A DNA stretch of 64,000 nt from Cytobacillus firmus. Its GTDB lineage: Bacteria > Bacillota > Bacilli > Bacillales > Cytobacillaceae. The notes below the pieces were generated by a model that worked only from the letters and a program-made list of their open reading frames with translations, searched no databases and was not told where the DNA came from. Made by a program: the position numbers and the translations under genes. Below are positions 44,524 through 51,892 of the stretch, in pieces (position 1 is the first letter of the stretch; each line of letters begins with the position of its first letter). The stretch spans positions 3,372,001-3,436,000 of the forward strand of contig NZ_CP098323.1 of the NCBI RefSeq assembly GCF_023657595.1, in the 5' to 3' direction.

Positions 44524-46449
44524 TCAGCTTGTTACGGGCTCTGCAGGCAGAACCTTTTTTATCATTTCGCGGACTTCAGGATTTTCATTTTTATTCATCA
44601 GAATATGAACGGTCCCTTTGTCTTCATGTGTTCTAATTAATCTTCCAATCCCCTGCCTTAAACGCAGGATCATATATGGAAGATCAACCTCTTTGAAAGG
44701 ATCGGCCGAACCTTCCCTTTTGGCTGTAAAGACCGGATCGTGAGGAGGGAATGGAAGGCCATAAATAAGCACATTCTCCAGGGATCTGCCCGGTATATCA
44801 AGACCTTCCCATAAATGAACAGAGCAGAGAACTGAATGCTCATCATTTTGGAAACTTGATACGAGGCTGCTTATCTCTGCATCCCCTTCAAAAAAGACCG
44901 GCACACTTATTTTCCCTGAAACAAATGCTTTGAATTCTGCCAGCTCAGAAGAACTGTTGAATAATACTAAAGCCCTTCCTTCTGTTGCTTTAACTTGTTC
45001 GAGAATGTAGTCCATTTTCGCAGTTCCTGATCCCTCCGCAAATTCCGGCATGCGAATGACCATATTTTCTTCATAGTCGAACGGGGAATCTACGGTAAAG
45101 GATAGATAATCGTCTACTCCCAGGCTTTTTGCCATATAATCAAAGGACTTATTCTCAGACAGTGTTGCAGAGGAGAAAACAAACGGCTTCTTCTGGGAAA
45201 ATACTTCTTCCCGCATAATGTCTTCTACCATTCTTGGCATAATAACCAGGGTTCTTTCCCCATTATTCTCTTCAAACCAGGTGATTCCTTTTAAATCCTT
45301 AAGGAACAATGAAAGTGAGTATGAGATTTGCTCAAGATATTCTTCAACAATTTTTAAGTCATATTCATTAATGACATACATTTCGCTTTCAAATACTAAT
45401 TCTTCCTCAAGTGTATTGATCAAGTCCTGCAGTTTACGTCCTTCACTCATAACATCTGCAGTTTTTTCAATCGTTTTCTTGTCAGAACCAGTATCACCCG
45501 AAGCTGACATGGACAGTGTCAAAAAGAAATGCTCATTCTGGTAAATAGCATCTTCAATGAAATTTAACGTTTTTTCACGTACATCATTCGCCATGAGCCT
45601 TGTTAAGATGGATTCCAGAATCTGCTCGGAAAAACGATATGTCAGAGCCTTTTGCGATGCATATTCCAGCAGATGGCCTTCATCAAAAACCACACATGAG
45701 CTCTCAGGGAGCAAAGGCAGCTGCCCTTCCCGTTTTCTCGATTCCTTGGTCCAGATATGTTCCATGTAAAAGTCGTGTGAACAAATGATCAAGTCTTTTG
45801 CGCTGCGGTAATATTCCCTATGGAGAGTTTGACCACAGCGGTGACGCTTCTCACAAGTGAAACAGTCCTGTATTGAATCCCAAGAGACATTGGTCCAATG
45901 CTCATCCGGCAATTCAGGGTAATCTTTCCGGTCACCATATCTTTCAAACTTTTGCATGGATGAGCCTGTTTGAACAAAATCCGGAAGATCATCAAAAATG
46001 CGATTATAGTGATCATGAACATCATTTGCAACGAGCTTGTCCAGCTTGTTTAGGCATAGATACTGATCGCGTGATTTTGCCAGTCTGACATCAATATTTA
46101 ACCCTAATGCTTTTTCCAGCTTGGCAATATCACCTTCTTTTTTCACAAGCTGCTCGATTAAAGTCTCATCCGCACAGGCGATAATAGCAGGTTTATTTAT
46201 GTACCTTGCATAACTGATTGCATATAAAAGGTAAACAATCGTTTTCCCAGTCCCTACACCTGCCTCAGCGAAAATAACACTTTTATCTTTAAATGCTTTC
46301 TCCAGCTGAAAAGCCATAAATATTTGCTCATCCCGAATTTCAAATCCTGCTTCAGGCAATATATCGTAAAAAACATCTCCGATCCACTCACTTAGCTTTT
46401 CATAAAAAGATTCGCTCTTGGATACGGCAAAAGGCATCCGGTTCGACAT
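44524..46449 (-). CDS. ypvA: DinG-family ATP-dependent DNA helicase YpvA
   Basis: A 641-residue superfamily 2 helicase of the XPD/DinG type. Walker A is AEAGVGTGKTIVYLLYA near residue 63 and the DEAH box reads VVFDEGHLL. Four cysteines (QYLCLNKL; DCFTCEKRHRC) fit the Fe-S cluster of this family. C-terminal motifs include GLPFPPHDP and RLRQGIGRLIR. It would unwind DNA 5'-3' and process R-loops or damage. GGAGGGGTA lies before the ATG. Confidence 0.93.
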   Translation of the reverse strand: MSNRMPFAVSKSESFYEKLSEWIGDVFYDILPEAGFEIRDEQIFMAFQLEKAFKDKSVIFAEAGVGTGKTIVYLLYAISYARYINKPAIIACADETLIEQLVKKEGDIAKLEKALGLNIDVRLAKSRDQYLCLNKLDKLVANDVHDHYNRIFDDLPDFVQTGSSMQKFERYGDRKDYPELPDEHWTNVSWDSIQDCFTCEKRHRCGQTLHREYYRSAKDLIICSHDFYMEHIWTKESRKREGQLPLLPESSCVVFDEGHLLEYASQKALTYRFSEQILESILTRLMANDVREKTLNFIEDAIYQNEHFFLTLSMSASGDTGSDKKTIEKTADVMSEGRKLQDLINTLEEELVFESEMYVINEYDLKIVEEYLEQISYSLSLFLKDLKGITWFEENNGERTLVIMPRMVEDIMREEVFSQKKPFVFSSATLSENKSFDYMAKSLGVDDYLSFTVDSPFDYEENMVIRMPEFAEGSGTAKMDYILEQVKATEGRALVLFNSSSELAEFKAFVSGKISVPVFFEGDAEISSLVSSFQNDEHSVLCSVHLWEGLDIPGRSLENVLIYGLPFPPHDPVFTAKREGSADPFKEVDLPYMILRLRQGIGRLIRTHEDKGTVHILMNKNENPEVREMIKKVLPAEPVTS

Positions 46450-46616
46450 GCTACCCCTCCGTAATTAAAAAGTTAAAGCGCCTATAAACCAGACGCTCCT
46501 GAATTCAGTTCTATCATTATTTCATATATCAGTAATTAATAATCAAATGAACATCATATAATTTTATCTCAAATACAGTAACTGTCAAGATATAACGCCA
46601 ACCCTGCAAATTTATC

Positions 46617-46650
46617 AAAAAAACAGGGGTGCTTTAAGGCAGCCCCCTGC
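46617..46650 (-). terminator. Terminator beyond repeat C, serving the 55-residue gene
   Basis: On the minus strand CAGGGG-GC-TGC and GCA-C-CCCTG pair around CTTTAAA, followed by seven T residues. The repeat C unit lies between it and the gene it serves, so the repeat is transcribed as part of that mRNA's 3' end. Confidence 0.75.
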
Positions 46651-46655
46651 TCATT

Positions 46656-46794
46656 ATAAAGTGAAACTTCAATCAGTGGGGTTTTTCCTTATCCCCCACT
46701 GATTGTTAGTTGAACCAATCGGGCCTTTACGGGCAGTTTGACCCCCACTTATCTCTTGAAGTGGGGGTCTTACTGCCCGTTAGACTGCGATAAA
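46656..46794 (-). repeat. Repeat C, single unit (139 bp)
   Basis: Minus-strand orientation. It has the same ends (TTTATCGCAGTCTAACGGGC, GAAGTTTCACTTTAT) and the same two hairpins as the array at 18480-19049. Hairpin 1 is more regular here: ACGGGCAGT, a two-base mismatch and GACCCCCACTT face AAGTGGGGGTC and ACTGCCCGT across an 8-base loop. It begins 3 bases behind the stop codon of the 55-residue gene. Confidence 0.9.
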
Positions 46795-46797
46795 CGA

Positions 46798-46965
46798 CTA
46801 GTTGAAACGTGACATAGAAAATGACAATGCCTGCTGAAGTTCATCCTGTGCGTTTTTAAGACTCTCCAGTGCCTCTGCTGATGGATCACCGTCTCCGTGT
46901 ATTGCTTCAAGTGTTCCATTCAGCGCCTGGGAAATTTTATGGAAATCGATGCTGGAATGTTTCAT
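46798..46965 (-). CDS. Uncharacterised 55-residue protein
   Basis: A small, acidic, helical protein (MKHSSIDFHKISQALNGTLE, later SAEALESLKNAQDELQQAL). AGGAGGGG lies 5 bases before the ATG, an excellent site. Its transcript runs through a repeat C unit to a terminator at 46617. No family recognised; it has the size and composition of many small Bacillus proteins of unknown role. Confidence 0.7.
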   Translation of the reverse strand: MKHSSIDFHKISQALNGTLEAIHGDGDPSAEALESLKNAQDELQQALSFSMSRFN

Positions 46966-47037
46966 TGCCACCCCTCCTGAAAAAAGAATCAGATAGATAT
47001 ATTCTATACAGTTTCAGGAGGTTTTATGCTTTTGCTG

Positions 47038-48177
47038 CTAATTATTTCTCGGCGGTCTTTTGCCCCAGTACTGATAATAGTCTGTACGAATAAAACCATT
47101 GAAGAGCTTTCGTTTTTTAGTTGCTTTTCTTCCATAGTGAGTCTCAAATTCCTCGTCTGAAGTCAGGATATAAATGGACCACGTGTCAAGAGGAGCAAAG
47201 GCACTTCCCATCTCTGCATACATTCGCTGTACCGCAGCCTTCTCACCAAGGCGTTCCCCATATGGAGGATTCCCGACAATGACACCATATTCCTTAGCAG
47301 TCGTAAAATCACGCACTTGCATTTGTTTGAAGTTGATCAAATCACCCAACCCAGCTTCGAAAGCATTTTCTTCGGCTATCTTAACCATCCTGTGATCAAT
47401 GTCAGCACCTGTTATATCGAGTGGCTGATCATAGTTTGCCAGGTCTTCAGCTTCATTTCTTGCATCTTCCCAGACTTTTTCAGGAATCCAGGACCACCCT
47501 TCCGAAATGAATTCACGATTGAAACCGGGTGCAATATTCTGTCCGATTAATGCTGCTTCTATCGGGATAGTGCCGGATCCGCAGAAGGGATCAGCAAATG
47601 GCTTTTCAGGGTTCCAATTTGTCAGCATAACCAATGCAGCTGCAAGTGTTTCCTTCAGTGGAGCTTCCCCCTGCCCTGCACGATATCCCCGTTTATGGAG
47701 GCCGCTTCCGCTGGCATCGATGGTCAGAAGGGCTACATCTTTATGGAGAGCGACTTCTATTTTAAATAGGGGCCCATTTTCTTCAAGCCAGCCTGTCTTA
47801 TTATACTTTGTTCTCATGCGTTCAACGATTGCTTTCTTGACAATCGCCTGACAATCGGAAACAGAAAAAAGCTTGGACTTCACAGATTTCCCTGATACTG
47901 GGAATTCGGCGTTTTCTGGCATATACCTTTCCCAGGGCAGCGCTTTAGTTTTTTCAAAAAGCTCGTCAAAACTCGTTGCTTTAAATTCTCCCACTTTTAT
48001 GCGAACCCGATCTGCTGTTCTCAGCCATAAATTAGACCGGACAATTGCAGCTTCATCGCCTTTAAATGTTATTCTGCCATTTTCAACTTCACATTCATAT
48101 CCAAGATCGCGCACTTCTTTGGCAGCAAGTGCCTCAAGGCCCATGGCCGTAGTGGCGATTAAATCGTATTTAGACAT
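47038..48177 (-). CDS. ypsC: Putative 23S rRNA N2-guanine methyltransferase YpsC (RlmL/RlmK-L type)
   Basis: A 379-residue protein: N-terminal THUMP RNA-binding domain (ATTAMGLEALAAKEVRDLGYE, FKGDEAAIVRSNLWLRTADRV), then a SAM methyltransferase domain with FADPFCGSGTIPIEAAL and the catalytic VGNPPYGERLGE motif (NPPY, methylation of an exocyclic amino group). Corresponds to the N-terminal half of E. coli RlmL. The ATG at 48177 has AGGGTGA 9 bases upstream. Position next to rnpB is conserved. Confidence 0.92.
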   Translation of the reverse strand: MSKYDLIATTAMGLEALAAKEVRDLGYECEVENGRITFKGDEAAIVRSNLWLRTADRVRIKVGEFKATSFDELFEKTKALPWERYMPENAEFPVSGKSVKSKLFSVSDCQAIVKKAIVERMRTKYNKTGWLEENGPLFKIEVALHKDVALLTIDASGSGLHKRGYRAGQGEAPLKETLAAALVMLTNWNPEKPFADPFCGSGTIPIEAALIGQNIAPGFNREFISEGWSWIPEKVWEDARNEAEDLANYDQPLDITGADIDHRMVKIAEENAFEAGLGDLINFKQMQVRDFTTAKEYGVIVGNPPYGERLGEKAAVQRMYAEMGSAFAPLDTWSIYILTSDEEFETHYGRKATKKRKLFNGFIRTDYYQYWGKRPPRNN

Positions 48178-48215
48178 ATTTATTTTCACCCTAACCTAAA
48201 TTCTTATTTCTATTA

Positions 48216-48244
48216 TGTATACCCTAACTGGACATAGCAATCAA
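48216..48244 (-). promoter_or_regulatory. ypsC promoter
   Basis: On the minus strand TTGATT-N17-TATACA, 38 bases before the ypsC start codon. The rest of the 48178-48349 stretch shows nothing else definite. Confidence 0.7.
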
Positions 48245-48349
48245 CACATAAAGTATATCTGTTTATTTCTTTAGCCGCAATGAGACTCTCAGGTCCTCTG
48301 AGTAGTCATCTTGAAATCAGCATATACTTCTTACCAGCCTGCAGCAAAG

Positions 48350-48379
48350 TAAAAAAGCTCTCCCAAAAAGGAGAGCTTG
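48350..48379 (-). terminator. rnpB terminator
   Basis: On the minus strand AAGCTCTCC and GGAGAGCTT pair around TTTTTG/T with six T residues after the stem, about 25 bases behind the RNase P RNA 3' end. Confidence 0.9.
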
Positions 48380-48399
48380 AATTTATAACACTCATACTG

Positions 48400-48810
48400 T
48401 CTCACTAATAACGTTCTGTAAGCCATGTTTTGTACCGTAGTACTGCAAGCGACAAATGTCTCGTACTCAGGTGGTAATCATCTATCTACAGGCTTCTGCC
48501 TGTCCTTCCCGTTGTTCATTTCCTCAGGGAAAGTGCCCCTACCATCATTTGGGTTTCTCGCTCGCGGGGTTTACCTCGTTCCACCCTTTTCATTTCTGAA
48601 AAGGCTACGTCACTGTGGCACTTTCAAGGTATTCATGCCATATCCCGAAGGACTTAGGCATTTTCCCTGCCGTCAGCCGGAGCCAGCTCCGACTGCCCTA
48701 GCTTATGAATTCGCTAGGCACGAACACTACAGGCATCTCAGCCTGTGCGAGCATGGACTTTCCTCTACAATATAAGATATATTGCAGCGATTACCCGAAC
48801 GCTATTAATG
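48400..48810 (-). ncRNA. rnpB: RNase P RNA, type B
   Basis: The catalytic RNA of RNase P, which cuts the 5' leader from pre-tRNAs. Read on the minus strand the conserved regions appear in order: GTTCGGGTAATCGCTGCA, GAGGAAAGTCCATGCTCGCAC, GCTAGGGCAGTC, TGACGGCAGGGAAA, GAAAGTGCCACAGTGACG, GGAACGAGGTAAACCCCG, GCGAGAAACCCAAAT, GTAGATAGATGATTACC and ACAAAACATGGCTTACAGAACG. The order and helices (P5.1, P15.1-type elements) match the B. subtilis type B molecule. Ends are estimated to within about 10 bases. A 116-codon ORF on the opposite strand is an artefact. Confidence 0.96.
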
Positions 48811-48822
48811 ATCACAAAGAAT

Positions 48823-48851
48823 ATTATATGTAATCTGTGATGGAATAGCAA
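48823..48851 (-). promoter_or_regulatory. rnpB promoter
   Basis: On the minus strand TTGCTA-N17-TATAAT, about 12 bases before the estimated RNase P RNA 5' end, as expected for a direct transcription start. Confidence 0.82.
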
Positions 48852-48883
48852 TGGTTTTAAACTGGAAAGTCCGATAAATACTG

Positions 48884-49183
48884 TCAATCATACAATTTAC
48901 TGCCAAAAACGTGTTTTTCCAGATTTGATAATCTTTTTAGGATGTCAAAATTGGTTGTTCCTGCAGTTTGTGCTGCCGGTCTGCGTGAAGCTTCCTCAAC
49001 CTGTTTTTTCAGCTTCATATTTTCCAGCTGCAAATCTTCAATTTCCTGATGGAATGCTTCGTAGTCTTTAATGACCAAATCTAAAAACTTATCGACATCT
49101 TCAGGCTTGTAGCCTCTCATGGCTGTCTTAAACTCTTTTTCCAAAATATCTTTTGCAGTTAATTTAATTTTATCGGATAGCAT
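48884..49183 (-). CDS. gpsB: Cell division regulator GpsB
   Basis: A 99-residue DivIVA-like coiled-coil protein. The N-terminal membrane-binding domain ([31 protein letters not shown]) is followed by a coiled coil and the trimerising end [22 protein letters not shown]. GpsB moves penicillin-binding protein 1 and other wall enzymes between septum and lateral wall. The ATG at 49183 has GAGGTGA 6 bases upstream and matches the start of known GpsB proteins. Confidence 0.96.
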   Translation of the reverse strand: MLSDKIKLTAKDILEKEFKTAMRGYKPEDVDKFLDLVIKDYEAFHQEIEDLQLENMKLKKQVEEASRRPAAQTAGTTNFDILKRLSNLEKHVFGSKLYD

Positions 49184-49263
49184 GACACTCACCTCAGTAT
49201 ATCGGCAATCATAATTAATACTATTTTTCCAGAGATATGTACATTTGTCAATTTATCTGAGCA

Positions 49264-49833
49264 TTATTCAAATGAGTCTCTCTGAGAGAGTTGTTCTTCT
49301 TCTACAACCAATTGTAAATCATAAAAGGTGATTAGTCTAATATCATATTCATTTTCTTCCTGATATTTTTTTGCGGTTTCATACAGATACTTAGGGCTTC
49401 CCTCTTTTTCCATATCATAAAACAGCAGCAGAACATCGCTCTTACTGACCAAAAAATGATTTTTCAATCTGAATTGCAGCGGGCTTTCATAAGGTTTTTT
49501 TGTTACCGAATCAACAAAATCTGCCTGAACCAATATAGATTCATACCATTCTTTGTTGGCAGCCTTCCAGGAAGCTTCCTGATCTAAAAAGGGAGTAATG
49601 ACTGCAAGCTTCAGGTCTTCGTAACCTTCGATCTGAAGATCATAAACAACTTCAGCTGCCCAAAGTTCTGCACCAAGCTGTCCGCTGATGATTACCCACT
49701 CCAGACCGTCATCCAGCAATGAAAGCAGGCTTTTTCTGATTGCGGTTTTAATATAGCTGACAGCAGGGGCATCGTTTTTAAATATCCCTACTTCAAAAGG
49801 CTTGTACCCTGAAATAACTGCTACTTTTGTCAA
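49264..49833 (-). CDS. ypsA: YpsA, DUF1273 (SLOG superfamily) protein
   Basis: A 189-residue protein: [14 protein letters not shown] at the N-terminus, [21 protein letters not shown] and [19 protein letters not shown] are the DUF1273 signatures. The SLOG fold binds nucleotide-like ligands; B. subtilis YpsA affects cell division and FtsZ behaviour. The start chosen is the second TTG (49833), 8 bases after AAGGAG; the first TTG is too close to it. Next to gpsB as in B. subtilis, where both influence division. Confidence 0.92.
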   Translation of the reverse strand: MTKVAVISGYKPFEVGIFKNDAPAVSYIKTAIRKSLLSLLDDGLEWVIISGQLGAELWAAEVVYDLQIEGYEDLKLAVITPFLDQEASWKAANKEWYESILVQADFVDSVTKKPYESPLQFRLKNHFLVSKSDVLLLFYDMEKEGSPKYLYETAKKYQEENEYDIRLITFYDLQLVVEEEQLSQRDSFE

Positions 49834-49912
49834 TTGCAAAACTCCTTAAAGAAATCTGGCTGAGTAACCTGCCGTTTATATAAATAAAACAAGGGCATAA
49901 AGCCCTTGTCTA

Positions 49913-50308
49913 TTATCTGCCGGAAAAACTTGGCCCTTGTTTTGGACCCATTCCCGTTGATGCTCCAGCTACGCCAGTTCCAGGTCCGCCATATCCTGGA
50001 CCCATTCCCATACCTGGACCCATTCCCATACCAGGGCCCATTCCCATACCTGGACCCATTCCTGGGCTATATGCACCTGCCACGCCAGGTCTTGGTCCCA
50101 TATTCACATTCGATTGTGTAACCTGGTTAACATTTGACTGCGTGTGCGGGTAAGAGTGCTGATTCTCATAGTTAATGTGGTTTACATGAGTATGATGCGT
50201 AGGATGAATGTGCGGAACCACAATGTTCTGGAACGAATGAGTTACACAGCATTTTGTCGGATGAACAACAGCAGGCATCACCTGCGAAGGTCTTGGTCTG
50301 CAATACAT
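49913..50308 (-). CDS. CotD-like inner spore coat protein with a long Gly-Pro-Met tail
   Basis: A 131-residue protein. The first 70 residues are rich in His, Cys and Asn with VVHPTKCCVTHSF and PHIHPTHHTHVNH, as in B. subtilis CotD (75 residues). The C-terminal half is different: tandem GPGMGM units (18 bp each) make up about 30 residues, within a Gly/Pro/Ala/Met-rich tail. CotD is assembled into the inner coat under sigma-K/GerE control in B. subtilis. AAAGGGG lies 9 bases before the ATG. The position between ypsA and mrfB is conserved. Confidence 0.85.
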   Translation of the reverse strand: MYCRPRPSQVMPAVVHPTKCCVTHSFQNIVVPHIHPTHHTHVNHINYENQHSYPHTQSNVNQVTQSNVNMGPRPGVAGAYSPGMGPGMGMGPGMGMGPGMGMGPGYGGPGTGVAGASTGMGPKQGPSFSGR

Positions 50309-50405
50309 GTAAAGATCCCCTTTCGAAATTGTTTTTACATTAACAACCTATGTTAGAAAGAGTAATCTTGTACTAATGAAAACACCTATTTTATAGGTAC
50401 TAGCC

Positions 50406-50501
50406 TTAGAGCATACTGTAGAAACTGTCTTTTAAATTGGAGAAAACGATTGCAGTAGTGAAAATTACAAGGAAGAATAAAAATAAGATTGCTTTATACA
50501 T
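50406..50501 (-). CDS. Possible 31-residue membrane peptide
   Basis: ORF with one hydrophobic helix (AILFLFFLVIFTTAIVF) and a short polar tail ending DSFYSML. A GTGAGG element lies 10 bases before the ATG, somewhat far. A promoter-like TTGTAT-N17-TAAAAT lies farther upstream on the same strand. It is the only coding candidate in the 318-base gap between cotD and mrfB. Could be a small membrane protein of sporulation or stress, but there is no homology to support that. Confidence 0.4.
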   Translation of the reverse strand: MYKAILFLFFLVIFTTAIVFSNLKDSFYSML

Positions 50502-50626
50502 CTTTTACCAGCCTCACTATAAAAAATTCCTAAAAAAGTACCACACAAGTTATAATTTTAACTGTTAGAAGAAGTACATACAACTAGGAAATAGTGGATT
50601 TTTTTGTCTGGTATATTAAAATTATG

Positions 50627-51892
50627 TTACAAGGAGATATTAGCTCGATTAAATTTTCGTTTAAGCCGTACAATCCGCCGGTGTACATCTTCCTGTTTTA
50701 TTTTCAGTTTTTCTGTTCCGTTATCTGCCTCCAGCAGGTTTAACGCTTTATTTGAATAGAGTATAGCCTGGCTTATATCCTTTATTCGATGCTCGTAAAT
50801 CTTGGCCAGTTCAATGCATGATACTGACTTCATATTGATCAAGCCTTTTTCAGCAATATCCTTCCATAATTTTGCTGCCTCATCCCAATTTTTATGTTTC
50901 TTATGCTCAAAAGCTAATGCAAACCTGGCATCCAAAGCTTCAGATGACTCTCCTTCAGATATTTTATTGAAGGCACTTGCTGCCTGTGAAGATTCACCCA
51001 GTGTGGAAAGCCACCTTCCCACTTCATAAACCTCACGTGATGTCTGTCTTTCATCCAGCTGCAGAATCTGGAAAGAAAGATGTGTATACAGGCTGATCAG
51101 GGATAGGATATCAATTTCATTATGCTTTATGATTCCCAGCATGCCTTCAGGATCTTTTCTTTCAATAAAATCAAAATAAATCATTGGTGCCAGAAACCCT
51201 GGAATATCATCTTTTCTTTCAATCCCCAGAACATCTTTCTCCACTGCAGCAAGCTTTATTCTTTCAAGCTTGTGCTTCCACATTCTCCTTGCAGCATGAT
51301 ATAAATCAAAATGTCCAAACGGCGGGAGTTTTGGAACATGCTCCCTTAACAGGGTATGTCTCGTTTTAACCTGCGGCCAGTCGAAAGCTTTCCCGTTGTA
51401 TGTGACCATTGTTGAATAATCTATGCTTTCCAGAAAACTTTTATATAAAGCTATCTCAGCACCCGGCTGAGGGAGAATGTGCTGTTTCAGCTTTATTTTG
51501 CTTCCCTGCAGGCTGGCTTGGCCAAGAAGGAAGATAGTATTGCCAGTACCACCGCCCAAACCGGTTGTCTCTGTATCAAAAAAGAAAAGACTTTCCGGCC
51601 CGTGACCGGATGCAGACAGCGGATGTCTGAGGCCGGAAGAATTCCAGGCATCCACCGCTGCTGTAAACTGTCCAAAAGTATAGATTCCATGCCTGTAATC
51701 AAGGCTGTATTCTTTTTCCCTTACAAGACAGTAAGAGTCTTCAAAGTAATACGGATAAACACCTTCTTTAGTCCATACTTCTTTAAAAGGGACATCGGCC
51801 TTATTCTCATGTTTTGGGACGGATGAAGGCTGTTTATCTTTATCTGTGCCAAGATGGCCCTTAAGCCTGTTCAGCTTGTTTTTAATGGACAA
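50627..51892 (-). CDS. mrfB: 3'-5' exonuclease MrfB (YprB), mitomycin repair factor
   Basis: A 421-residue protein: a DnaQ-like RNase H-fold exonuclease domain (FFFDTETTGLGGGTGNTIFLLG with the first DxE; the later acidic residues in VTYNGKAFDWP and KHNEIDILSL) followed by a TPR-like C-terminal region from about residue 300. In B. subtilis MrfB works with the helicase MrfA in repair of mitomycin C damage. The start is TTG at 51892 with AGGTGA 5 bases upstream, 11 bases inside the end of mrfA; the longer ORF from 51919 has no ribosome binding site. Confidence 0.9.
   Translation of the reverse strand: MSIKNKLNRLKGHLGTDKDKQPSSVPKHENKADVPFKEVWTKEGVYPYYFEDSYCLVREKEYSLDYRHGIYTFGQFTAAVDAWNSSGLRHPLSASGHGPESLFFFDTETTGLGGGTGNTIFLLGQASLQGSKIKLKQHILPQPGAEIALYKSFLESIDYSTMVTYNGKAFDWPQVKTRHTLLREHVPKLPPFGHFDLYHAARRMWKHKLERIKLAAVEKDVLGIERKDDIPGFLAPMIYFDFIERKDPEGMLGIIKHNEIDILSLISLYTHLSFQILQLDERQTSREVYEVGRWLSTLGESSQAASAFNKISEGESSEALDARFALAFEHKKHKNWDEAAKLWKDIAEKGLINMKSVSCIELAKIYEHRIKDISQAILYSNKALNLLEADNGTEKLKIKQEDVHRRIVRLKRKFNRANISL

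Noticed and set aside
48425..48775. 116-codon ORF on the plus strand
   Set aside because: It lies antisense to the RNase P RNA gene, whose conserved blocks are all present on the minus strand; the open frame is a by-product of the structured RNA.
49906..50121. ORF with repeated Leu-Asp-Pro-Phe-Pro-Tyr units on the plus strand
   Set aside because: This is the antisense reading of the 18-bp repeats in the CotD-like gene; it lacks a ribosome binding site.
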